In this document: positions 1 to 4,965 of the stretch, piece by piece
How positions within the stretch are numbered: the first letter of the stretch is position 1
How the letters are laid out: each line of letters begins with the position of its first letter
Assembly (NCBI GenBank): GCA_003519645.1
Contig: DOWI01000269.1
Span: forward strand, 1-5,201
DNA length: 5,201 bases
DNA from: Oscillospiraceae bacterium
GTDB lineage: Bacteria; Bacillota_A; Clostridia; Oscillospirales; Acutalibacteraceae
Reading direction: 5' to 3'
Position numbers and translations under genes: made by a program
The notes under the pieces: generated by a model
The model's database searches: none
What the model was told of the DNA's origin: nothing
What the model saw: the letters and a program-made list of their open reading frames with translations, nothing else

Positions 1-70
1 TGATAGGCTGCATGTGTAAGCGCTGTGAGGCGTTCAGCTTGGCAGTACTAATAGACCGAGGGCTTGACCA
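1..70 (+). rRNA. 23S ribosomal RNA, 3' end (partial)
   Basis: This is the last ~70 nt of a large-subunit rRNA gene that begins upstream of the window. The conserved terminal elements are directly readable: GATAGGCTGCATGTGTAAGC near the start, then CAGTACTAATAGACCGAG at about 43-60, and finally GCTTGACC at 62-69. That last octamer is the usual Firmicute 3' strand which pairs with the GGTCAAGC at the 5' end of 23S to close the molecule, so the mature end is placed at about 69-70. The exact last base cannot be fixed by eye. The rRNA is transcribed on the + strand toward the terminator at 211-236. Confidence 0.96.
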
Positions 71-94
71 GGAAACTGGGCTAAATACAATCAC

Positions 95-129
95 GGAATG
101 CATAATGGTGATGCAACCAATTGCATTCC
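95..129 (+). other. Hairpin in the 23S trailer
   Basis: GGAATGCA (95-102) is perfectly complementary to TGCATTCC (122-129). Inside it, ATGGT (105-109) can pair with ACCAAT (116-121) with one bulge, giving a nearly continuous stem around the loop GATGCA. No T-tract follows, so it is not an intrinsic terminator. Its place 25 nt after the 23S end suggests a role in rRNA 3' trailer folding or nuclease processing. That role is inference. Confidence 0.5.
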
Positions 130-160
130 CGAATCACTTCTAAGGTTTCTATAGCTTCTC

Positions 161-184
161 TCATCTTTATTCAGTTCTCAGGGC
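161..184 (+). promoter_or_regulatory. Conserved-looking rRNA spacer motif
   Basis: The stretch TTTATTCAGTTCTCAGGGCA (166-185) resembles the T-rich 'TTCAGTTTTCAAAG'-type sequence that commonly follows 16S or 23S genes in Firmicutes and is often discussed as an rRNA antitermination or processing element. The resemblance is from memory and the function is not shown by the sequence. Confidence 0.3.
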
Positions 185-210
185 ACATGTTTGCGTGTTA
201 AGAAATGAAA

Positions 211-236
211 CCCGTACAAATCGTACGGGCTTTTTT
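211..236 (+). terminator. Intrinsic terminator of the rRNA operon
   Basis: CCCGTAC (211-217) and GTACGGG (223-229) form a 7-bp stem with the loop AAATC. One C and then six T residues (231-236) follow. This is a textbook Rho-independent terminator on the + strand and marks the end of the rRNA transcript, about 140 nt after the 23S end. No 5S rRNA lies between the two. Confidence 0.88.
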
Positions 237-239
237 CGT

Positions 240-480
240 ATGTGACAACAAATAAATATCCGCATAATGCTGCAAAACTAAGACCGTCACTCCAACATAT
301 GACCAAAGGCTAAATAATGTTTGGTTCTATATGTATCATCATCGGGCAGATATGGAATCTGCCCTTACATCAAATATTACGATTATGAGCACACAAAACC
401 CAACAAAACGGCGGGATTTGTCAGTAATTTGAAGGCTTTCCCCTAGAGGGAAGCTGCCCGGCATACCACGCGTAAGAAGT
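240..480. other. Intergenic stretch without a convincing gene, rich in inverted repeats
   Basis: No reading frame here looks like a real gene, and I see no tRNA or 5S. It holds four inverted repeats in series: ACCAAA/TTTGGT at 302-325 with flanking ATAT arms (outer limits about 297-332); GGGCAGAT/ATCTGCCC at 344-364 (8 perfect bp, 5-nt loop); ACAAA-A-CCC/GGG-A-TTTGT at 393-421; and CTTTCCC/GGGAAG at 436-453. A 23-codon frame at 317-388 has AAAGG 7 nt upstream of its ATG, but nothing recognisable is encoded. The region could be a structured untranslated RNA, an operator cluster, or plain spacer. Confidence 0.4.
344..364. repeat. Perfect 8-bp inverted repeat
   Basis: GGGCAGAT at 344-351 and ATCTGCCC at 357-364 flank a 5-nt centre. 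No T-run follows on + and no clean one on -, so a terminator is unlikely. It may be a protein binding site or an RNA hairpin; the sequence does not decide. Confidence 0.5.
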
Positions 481-514
481 TTTTATTGACTGTTTTCCGT
501 TTCTATGATTAGAT
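481..514 (+). promoter_or_regulatory. Candidate promoter of the flavodoxin-like gene
   Basis: TTGACT (486-491) matches the -35 consensus at five of six bases, but at 17-bp spacing the -10 is only TTAGAT (509-514, three of six). A better -10, TATGAT (504-509, five of six), would need a poor -35 near 481-486. Either choice starts transcription within about 10 nt of the ribosome binding site. Confidence 0.35.
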
Positions 515-522
515 AAATAGGA

Positions 523-530
523 AAGGATGG
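523..530 (+). promoter_or_regulatory. Ribosome binding site that sets the flavodoxin-like start
   Basis: AAGGATGG, part of AGGAAAGGATGG, lies 8 nt before ATG 539. An upstream in-frame ATG at 527 sits inside this Shine-Dalgarno sequence and has no site of its own, so it is rejected as the start. Confidence 0.75.
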
Positions 531-538
531 TTCTAGAT

Positions 539-1027
539 ATGAAAATTCTGATTGCCTACGCCGGAAAAAGCGGAACCACAGAAAAATGTGCTAAGCTTTT
601 GGCTGAAAAGATCACAGGTGAATTGGTTGACGTAGTTGATTTATGCATAAACACTCCGAATGCCAAGGAATATGATACGGTTGTGATTGGCAGCAACATT
701 CATATGGGAGCAATACATAAAAAAGCAAGGAAATTTATGCAGGATCACGAAAGCAGTCTAATAGAAACGCGTACTGCTTACTTTTTCTGCTGCGGATTCG
801 CAGACAAAAAAGACGAAATAATTGCGATGAATTATCCCGGGAAATATAAAAATAATGCGATAGCGATTGAATGCTTTGGTGGTGAGATGGATATGAACCA
901 GCTTCACGGCATGGACAAATTTATCGCAAAGCTGGTTACAAGAGCAACCGCAAATCAGGGGATCCCGGCGCCGTCAATAAAGCTTGACCGGATTGAGGCA
1001 TTGGCACAAGTCATAAAAAGCAAGTAG
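539..1027 (+). CDS. Flavodoxin-domain protein (HemG/flavodoxin_5-like)
   Basis: The 162-residue product is a short-chain flavodoxin-fold protein expected to bind FMN and act in cytoplasmic electron transfer. Visible features are a beta-strand start MKILIAYAGKSGTTEKCA, whose 8-18 loop is the FMN phosphate-binding site; GSNIHMGAIHKKARKFM at 51-67, the type of segment seen in menaquinone-dependent protoporphyrinogen oxidase HemG; and CFGGEMD at 112-118, matching the second flavin loop of that family. There is no signal peptide or membrane segment. Start ATG 539 is chosen because of the SD at 523-530. The gene stands alone between the rRNA terminator and its own terminator at 1034-1071, with no heme genes nearby. 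A true HemG function is therefore unproven; a general flavodoxin-like redox role is safer. The Cys pair in YFFCCGF (81-87) is noted but has no assigned role. Confidence 0.88.
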   Translation: MKILIAYAGKSGTTEKCAKLLAEKITGELVDVVDLCINTPNAKEYDTVVIGSNIHMGAIHKKARKFMQDHESSLIETRTAYFFCCGFADKKDEIIAMNYPGKYKNNAIAIECFGGEMDMNQLHGMDKFIAKLVTRATANQGIPAPSIKLDRIEALAQVIKSK

Positions 1028-1033
1028 TTGATT

Positions 1034-1071
1034 TAAAAGGGGGCTGACGCACATGCGTCAGCCCCCTTTTA
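1034..1071. terminator. Strong bidirectional terminator between convergent genes
   Basis: TAAAAGGGGGCTGACGC (1034-1050) pairs perfectly with GCGTCAGCCCCCTTTTA (1055-1071) around the loop ACAT: 17 bp including a GC-rich core. The A4 and T4 tracts at the base supply a U-run on either strand. It can end the flavodoxin-like transcript (+) and the Nudix transcript (-), whose stop codons lie 7 and 54 nt away. Confidence 0.92.
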
Positions 1072-1124
1072 TCATACTTTTCTAATAGTATATGAATTTT
1101 TCAATAAGACCTCAATACAATAGT

Positions 1125-1670
1125 CTATATCAGTCCTCGCCGTCTTTTTTCTGCTACCTTTAATACGGCTGCCTGGGTTTTTGAGTCCCTTATTTCTCCA
1201 TTTAGAATCATATCAACAGCTTTTTCAAGCGGGATTCGTTCGACCTCCAGAAACTCATCCTCGTCGGGATTCATTTCTCCAAATTGCAGATCCGACGCAT
1301 AATACATATGGATGATTTCACCGCAATAGCCCGGCGAGGGGTAAAGCTGACCGAGAGGTTCATAAAGTGATGCGGTTGCACCGGTTTCCTCCCTTAATTC
1401 GCGCTTTCCGCATTCGAGCGGATCTTCACCCGGAGTCAGCTTTCCGGCTGGCAACTCCAACACAACCTCCTTGTAGGGATAGCGGAACTGTCGTACAAAA
1501 AGAAGCTCATCCTGATGATTCAATGCGGCTACGCATACGCCACCGGGATGGGTTATGACTTCTCTGGTTGCAAGATTGCCGTTGGGCAGCTCAACCTTAT
1601 CTACATGTAGACTAATGATTTTGCCCTCAAAAATCAAATGATTGGACAAGGTTTTTTCAATTAAACTCAT
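1125..1670 (-). CDS. nudF: Nudix hydrolase, ADP-ribose pyrophosphatase
   Basis: This 181-residue cytoplasmic enzyme probably hydrolyses ADP-ribose to AMP and ribose 5-phosphate with Mg2+, clearing a reactive NAD breakdown product. A complete Nudix box Gx5Ex7REUxEExGU runs from G76 to A98, with the catalytic REL-REE segment at 90-95. Family-specific signs of the ADP-ribose branch are the YPSPGY segment at 110-115, which carries the proline found about 15 residues after the box, the acidic DEDEFLEVE loop at 136-144, and the C-terminal IRDSKTQAAVL helix. Length fits the NudF/YqkG family. Start ATG 1670 is supported by AAGGAGA (1681-1687 on the minus strand) with 10-nt spacing. It runs convergently toward the shared terminator at 1034-1071 and is divergent from the M14 peptidase gene. 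The substrate is inferred from motifs; other nucleoside diphosphate derivatives remain possible. Confidence 0.93.
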   Translation of the reverse strand: MSLIEKTLSNHLIFEGKIISLHVDKVELPNGNLATREVITHPGGVCVAALNHQDELLFVRQFRYPYKEVVLELPAGKLTPGEDPLECGKRELREETGATASLYEPLGQLYPSPGYCGEIIHMYYASDLQFGEMNPDEDEFLEVERIPLEKAVDMILNGEIRDSKTQAAVLKVAEKRRRGLI

Positions 1671-1727
1671 ATTTTAGACGTCTCCTTAATAGGATTAATA
1701 TAAGAGAGTTGGGTTAAAAGAGTTTCC

Positions 1728-1739
1728 TTTAGGCCTAAA
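1728..1739. promoter_or_regulatory. 12-bp palindrome in a divergent intergenic region
   Basis: TTTAGGCCTAAA reads the same on both strands. It lies 57 bp upstream of the Nudix start codon and 88 bp upstream of the peptidase start codon. It overlaps or abuts a weak + strand -10-like TATAAA (1740-1745). It could be an operator for either gene. A chance palindrome cannot be excluded. Confidence 0.3.
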
Positions 1740-1815
1740 TATAAAGGATTTGCATGCCAAAAGAACGGCTGACATTTTCCTTTGGGAAACCACCCTTTTT
1801 TCAAAGAGGTTTTAT

Positions 1816-1821
1816 GGGAGG
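1816..1821 (+). promoter_or_regulatory. Ribosome binding site that sets the peptidase start
   Basis: GGGAGG lies 6 nt before GTG 1828 and 12 nt before ATG 1834. The spacing favours GTG. The longest open frame would begin at TTG 1750, but the AAAGG there ends only 2 nt before the codon and the extra 26 residues look unconserved. Confidence 0.65.
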
Positions 1822-1827
1822 CGGACA

Positions 1828-2736
1828 GTGAATATGCAGCGCATTATAACACCACAAACGGCTGATAGCGGTACAGTAAGGGGATTGATTACCGCATTAA
1901 GAGGACGATATGGATTTCTTGAGGCAATGCCCATCGGTCAAAGCGTTTTAGGCAGGGATATAACCGGAATAATACTTGGAACAGGTCGAGCGCGCATTCT
2001 TTATTCGGCGGGATTTCACGGGCAGGAGTGGATCACTTCACTTGTGCTATTACGACTGATCGAGGATTTATGCATTGCGCTGGAACGCGGCGGTAGTGTT
2101 GTAGACATACATATTGCGGAAGCATTGGTGGGGCGAAGTCTTGTGTTTGTACCACAGGTTAACCCGGACGGTGTCGATATTGCAATCCACGGCTCAGGCT
2201 CGGCGGGTAAATATGCTTGTATGGTGCGCGAGCTGGGTGGAAACGAGCCGGGCAAGTGGCAGGCAAACGCACGCGGGGTGGATATCAATCATAATTTCAA
2301 CGCTGGCTGGGAAACGCTGCGAGACATGGAGCGCGAAAACGGTATTGATTCTCCGTCACCGCGCCAATGGTGCGGTCCTTCTCCCGAAAGCGAACCCGAA
2401 ACGCAGGCGCTTGTGGCTTTATGCAATCGGGCAAAATTTCGGCATGTCCTGGCACTTCATTCTCAGGGGGAGGAAATATACTGGAGGTATGGTGACCGCA
2501 CACCGCCCAACGCTCGTATTATGGCAGAAGTAATGGCGGCAGCCTCAAAATATACCGTTTCCGACCCGGAAGGGCTTGCCTCGCACGGAGGGTTCAAAGA
2601 CTGGTTTATAGAGCAGACAGGCAATCCGGGCTTGACGATTGAACTGGGAAAGGGCGAGAATCCGCTTCCGTTATCAGATTTTGAAGAAATTTATACAAAA
2701 GCGCAGGAAATGCTTCTTCTTGCCGCTTTGATGTAA
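1828..2736 (+). CDS. M14 family zinc carboxypeptidase (gamma-D-glutamyl-diamino acid peptidase type)
   Basis: The 302-residue product (GTG start) is an M14 metallopeptidase. Zinc ligands are visible as H64-x-x-E67 in AGFHGQEW and H211 in ALHSQGEEIYW. The catalytic glutamate is E272 in LTIELGKGE. Substrate-binding elements include VNPDG (111-115) and RGVDINHNFN (149-158). The HSQGEEIYW block is typical of M14 enzymes that cut the gamma-D-Glu to diaminopimelate bond of peptidoglycan peptides, as in Bacillus endopeptidase I, YqgT and MpaA. There is no signal peptide, LysM domain or membrane segment, so a cytoplasmic role in recycling murein peptides is inferred rather than wall cutting. The gene is single, divergent from the Nudix gene and convergent with the TIM-barrel gene. 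It is GC-richer than its neighbours. Exact peptide specificity is not shown. Confidence 0.9.
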   Translation: MNMQRIITPQTADSGTVRGLITALRGRYGFLEAMPIGQSVLGRDITGIILGTGRARILYSAGFHGQEWITSLVLLRLIEDLCIALERGGSVVDIHIAEALVGRSLVFVPQVNPDGVDIAIHGSGSAGKYACMVRELGGNEPGKWQANARGVDINHNFNAGWETLRDMERENGIDSPSPRQWCGPSPESEPETQALVALCNRAKFRHVLALHSQGEEIYWRYGDRTPPNARIMAEVMAAASKYTVSDPEGLASHGGFKDWFIEQTGNPGLTIELGKGENPLPLSDFEEIYTKAQEMLLLAALM

Positions 2737-2744
2737 AGTAACCC

Positions 2745-2777
2745 GCAGCCTTATTTATAGCTGCAACCGAATTTTTT
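2745..2777 (+). terminator. Weak candidate terminator after the peptidase gene
   Basis: GCAGC (2745-2749) can pair with GCTGC (2760-2764) across a 10-nt loop. Six T residues follow at 2772-2777, but a 7-nt gap separates stem and T-run, which is longer than usual. A second 5-bp inverted repeat, GTAGC/GCTAC, lies at 2785-2809. The 87-bp convergent gap needs a terminator somewhere, but neither structure is convincing. Confidence 0.25.
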
Positions 2778-2823
2778 CTCAATCGTAGCTGAGTTTATAA
2801 TTGTGCTACCATCCAAGGCTTTA

Positions 2824-3501
2824 TTATGGGTGTTCATCTCCTTTTCGATATGCTTCCATGATCTTTTTAAACACCTGACCATTAGTAGGCGGTGTCCATG
2901 TGATTGCATTTGCACCCGCTGCAATGGTTTCTTTGATGCTGTCTTCGGTTGGACCTCCGGTGGCGATAATTGCCAGATTAGGAAAGCTGCCACGAATTTT
3001 ACGCACAAGCTCGGCCGTATTGGCGGCTGCGGACACATTGACGATTCTTGTACCTGCCTTTACACGCCCTTCGATATCGTCACGTTCAGACACTACGGTT
3101 ACAATGACCGGAATATCAATCCGGCTTGTTAGTTCGCGAACCATTTCATTCTTAGTAGGAGCGTTTACGACAACCCCCATAGCACCCTGAAACTCTGCGT
3201 GCAACGCGAGGTCGACTACACGCAGTCCTTGTGTCAAACCTCCGCCTACACCCGCAAAAACTGGCATATCAGCGGCCTGCATGATTGCCTGAGTGATAAG
3301 CGGCTGGGGCGTAAAGGGGTAAACTGCGATGACCGCATCTGCATTGCAGTTGCGGATAATTGACACATCGGTGGTGAAAACCAATGAACGAATGCGTTTG
3401 CCAAAAACACGGATGCCGGTGCAGTCTTGAATGCATTCCGGAACACGGAGCATAAAGCTTCGGAGATTCCCCTGGAATTCAGGGATATATGAAGTGTTAA
3501 T
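2824..3501 (-). CDS. TIM-barrel protein of unknown activity ('hydrolase' family), non-canonical start
   Basis: The predicted 225-residue protein looks like a complete beta/alpha barrel with a sugar-phosphate or cofactor-phosphate type binding end. Repeating strand-helix units are visible (SLVFTTDV, AVIAVYP, MPVFAGVGGGLTQG, GAMGVVVNAPT, IPVIVTVVS, TRIVNVSAAAN). The late block IIATGGPTEDSIKETIAAGA (residues 178-197) is the classic phosphate-binding Gly-rich loop followed by a helix. I recognise the family as one usually annotated only as 'hydrolase'; I cannot name a reaction. The first ATG is at 3453, but it has no ribosome binding site. In-frame coding continues upstream for 16 codons (INTSYIPEFQGNLRSF) to a perfect AAGGAGG, 7 nt before an ATT codon and 4 nt before the in-frame GTA. 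An in-frame stop lies at 3514-3516. The end chosen here is the ATT. No signal peptide. Divergent from the flavin reductase gene. Confidence 0.8.
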   Translation of the reverse strand: MNTSYIPEFQGNLRSFMLRVPECIQDCTGIRVFGKRIRSLVFTTDVSIIRNCNADAVIAVYPFTPQPLITQAIMQAADMPVFAGVGGGLTQGLRVVDLALHAEFQGAMGVVVNAPTKNEMVRELTSRIDIPVIVTVVSERDDIEGRVKAGTRIVNVSAAANTAELVRKIRGSFPNLAIIATGGPTEDSIKETIAAGANAITWTPPTNGQVFKKIMEAYRKGDEHP

Positions 3502-3508
3502 TACAATT

Positions 3509-3515
3509 CCTCCTT
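3509..3515 (-). promoter_or_regulatory. Perfect Shine-Dalgarno in front of a non-ATG start
   Basis: On the minus strand the sequence AAGGAGG is followed after 4 nt by GTA (3502-3504) and after 7 nt by ATT (3499-3501), both in frame with the TIM-barrel protein. ATG 3453 lies 55 nt downstream. The position argues that translation starts here and not at the ATG. Confidence 0.7.
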
Positions 3516-3531
3516 ATATAATACTAGCCTT

Positions 3532-3560
3532 ATTGTACTTGGAATCTATGTGTAATTGAA
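3532..3560 (-). promoter_or_regulatory. Candidate promoter of the TIM-barrel gene
   Basis: On the minus strand TTCAAT (3555-3560) and TACAAT (3532-3537) are 17 bp apart. The -10 matches consensus at five of six bases; the -35 is weak at three of six. The resulting transcript would begin near 3525, about 10 nt before the Shine-Dalgarno sequence. A TATTAT nearer the gene is too close to the SD. Confidence 0.35.
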
Positions 3561-3586
3561 GTCTAAATTGTAAAATTTTTAGTTTT

Positions 3587-3615
3587 TTGCATCATACAGC
3601 CCAATGTGATATACT
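3587..3615 (+). promoter_or_regulatory. Candidate promoter of the flavin reductase gene
   Basis: TTGCAT (3587-3592) and TATACT (3610-3615) are 17 bp apart. The -10 is preceded by TGA, forming an extended -10 (TGn). Transcription would start near 3622, giving a leader of about 40 nt. The -35 matches only three of six bases, but the extended -10 compensates. Confidence 0.5.
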
Positions 3616-3646
3616 TTAAAAAATCTGTCGTTCCAATTATCTATTT

Positions 3647-3655
3647 AAAGGATGG
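3647..3655 (+). promoter_or_regulatory. Ribosome binding site that sets the flavin reductase start
   Basis: AAAGGATGG ends 8 nt before ATG 3664. In-frame ATGs at 3652 (inside the SD) and 3658 (2 nt after it) are badly placed. The arrangement closely repeats that of the flavodoxin-like gene, including the shared 11-mer AAAGGATGGTT. Confidence 0.7.
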
Positions 3656-3663
3656 TTATGAAT

Positions 3664-4173
3664 ATGAATAAGTTCATTGAACTCGATCCACTGGAACTGC
3701 GTGGGAATGTCTTTCAACAAATCGGGCGGGACTGGACGCTGATTTCCGCAGGTCATAAAGGGAATTTTAACACCATGACCGCCAGTTGGGGTGGAATGGG
3801 TGTTTTGTGGAATGTTAACGTATGCTTTGCTTTTGTGCGCCCGTCTCGCTATACTTACGAGTTTATAGAGCGGGAAAAATATTTTTCGCTTTCATTTTTT
3901 GGTGACGGATACCGTCGTGCTTTGCAATTCTGCGGTGCTCATTCGGGAAGGGATACCGATAAAATGGCAGGAACGGGACTGACACCTATCTTTGATACGC
4001 AGGCTCCTTATTATGACGAATGCCATGCATCGCTTATATGCCGTAAGATGTATTTTCAGGACATAAATCACGCAAATTTCCTCGACCCGACCATCAAAGC
4101 CCATTATAAAAAGGATGACTATCACCGTATGTATGTTGGGGAGATCATTAAGGTTTTGAAGGGAGAGAGGTAA
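3664..4173 (+). CDS. Flavin reductase family protein (FMN-binding split barrel)
   Basis: The 169-residue cytoplasmic protein belongs to the flavin reductase-like group that binds FMN in a split beta-barrel and often moves electrons from NAD(P)H to flavin or small substrates. Supporting segments are FNTMTASWGGMGVLWN (35-50), the flavin phosphate and ring contact region; FVRPSRYTYEFI (57-68), a conserved strand and turn; FSLSFFG (74-80); the GRDTDKMAGTGL stretch (95-106); and ECHASLICRKMYF (119-131), the usual 'E-A-x-L-x-C-K' strand. The C-terminal YHRMYVGEI strand completes the fold. Length is normal. Start ATG 3664 is chosen from SD spacing. It is divergent from the TIM-barrel gene and convergent with the AviRa-like gene; nothing nearby reveals its physiological partner. 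Family assignment is firm; the substrate is unknown. Confidence 0.9.
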   Translation: MNKFIELDPLELRGNVFQQIGRDWTLISAGHKGNFNTMTASWGGMGVLWNVNVCFAFVRPSRYTYEFIEREKYFSLSFFGDGYRRALQFCGAHSGRDTDKMAGTGLTPIFDTQAPYYDECHASLICRKMYFQDINHANFLDPTIKAHYKKDDYHRMYVGEIIKVLKGER

Positions 4174-4201
4174 TTATTTAATTTTGTTCCAGGATTTAAA
4201 G

Positions 4202-4244
4202 ATGGTGCAGGCGATGAATATAATTCAAAGCTTACACCATTTTT
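4202..4244 (+). terminator. Candidate terminator after the flavin reductase gene
   Basis: ATGGTG (4202-4207) pairs with CACCAT (4235-4240). After one mismatch, AGGC (4209-4212) pairs with GCTT (4230-4233), and GAAT/ATTC (4216-4226) closes the tip. Five T residues (4240-4244) follow directly. It overlaps the stop codon of the convergent AviRa-like gene. The internal loops make it weaker than the terminator at 1034-1071. Confidence 0.5.
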
Positions 4245-4941
4245 ACTTGAATTGAAATATTTCAAACCTTCTTTTCCCGATTGATTGAGATTCTAACCGT
4301 TTTACACCAGATTGTGTGATCTTTTGAGATTTGTTCATTGATATTGCTATTATGGTTTGGCCAGAGCTGATTGTTTTCAAACTGCACAACAGCCTGTCCA
4401 AACAACCATCATGACCTTGCCACTCCACCAGATTTCCGTAAGGTACGTCAGTAATGATAATATCCGGCCTGTCTTTGGTATCAGTTAAATTTAAGGCATC
4501 TGCCTGAAATACTCTAACAGATATTTCTTTTATCAGAAATTGAGATAGCCTACCAATGCTTTGTTCAGCTTCTATATGAGATGCTTTGCGATATTTTTCG
4601 TATAACGCCTGGACTTCATCCTTGCGTTTAATCAGCCCTTTTTTTGAAAGTAAGGACAGGTTTTTTCTTGCTGTATTAATCATATCGGGGTTTATGTCGC
4701 TTCCAATAATTGAAGAAATCGAGCTTTGATTAAGAAAACCGAGAACAGTTAGAGAGTAGCCTCCGCCGCAGCAACAGTCATATAAACAGATGTTTTCTTT
4801 TTTATCTGAATAAGCAAGACATCTTTGGAATATTTCATTTATCAGACGTACCGGAAAATTGGGAACATGATTAGCACCATATAATACCCGCCCGCTAGCA
4901 AAATCCTCATAATTTTGGTTAAAACAATACTTATATTGCAT
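4243..4941 (-). CDS. aviRa: AviRa-family 23S rRNA methyltransferase homologue
   Basis: This 232-residue protein is an S-adenosylmethionine-dependent methyltransferase that I recognise as a homologue of AviRa, which methylates G2535 of 23S rRNA and protects Streptomyces viridochromogenes from avilamycin. Shared features, from memory of AviRa, include NFPVRLINEIFQR (28-40); motif I YDCCCGGGYSLTVLGFL (54-70); SDINPDMINTARKNLSLLS (81-99), with D82 as the likely ribose-binding acidic residue; the KASHIEAEQS segment (119-128); the target-handling motif TDVPYGNLVEWQG (164-176); and the C-terminal VKRLESQSIGKRRFEIF. Length is slightly below the ~250 of AviRa. ATG 4941 has AGGAGA with 9-nt spacing. 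It lies 24 bp after the TraX-family gene, suggesting co-transcription. It is AT-rich. Whether it confers resistance or is a housekeeping modification enzyme cannot be told from sequence; no AviRb-type partner is present. Confidence 0.85.
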   Translation of the reverse strand: MQYKYCFNQNYEDFASGRVLYGANHVPNFPVRLINEIFQRCLAYSDKKENICLYDCCCGGGYSLTVLGFLNQSSISSIIGSDINPDMINTARKNLSLLSKKGLIKRKDEVQALYEKYRKASHIEAEQSIGRLSQFLIKEISVRVFQADALNLTDTKDRPDIIITDVPYGNLVEWQGHDGCLDRLLCSLKTISSGQTIIAISMNKSQKITQSGVKRLESQSIGKRRFEIFQFK

Positions 4942-4965
4942 ATCACGAAATCTCCTGACGGTTTA

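Noticed and set aside
95..129. 5S rRNA or tRNA in the 23S trailer
   Set aside because: The stretch forms one simple hairpin and lacks 5S or tRNA conserved bases and length.
331..432. 33-residue frame from ATG 331 in the rRNA-flavodoxin spacer
   Set aside because: No ribosome binding site and no recognisable sequence; it overlaps several hairpins.
1750..1827. N-terminal extension of the peptidase from TTG 1750
   Set aside because: The SD-like AAAGG is only 2 nt from the TTG, the extra residues show no family features, and a good SD precedes GTG 1828.
2114..2533. 139-residue + strand frame inside the peptidase gene, and antisense frames at 2016-2288 and 2297-2503
   Set aside because: They overlap a gene with a complete catalytic motif set and encode no recognisable protein; they are out-of-frame shadows of GC-rich coding sequence.
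2751..3190. Overlapping frames on both strands within the TIM-barrel gene (2751-3038 -, 2803-3132 +, 2900-3190 +, and 3246-3446 -)
   Set aside because: The TIM-barrel frame is the only one with repeating strand-helix units and a phosphate-binding loop; the others are shadows.
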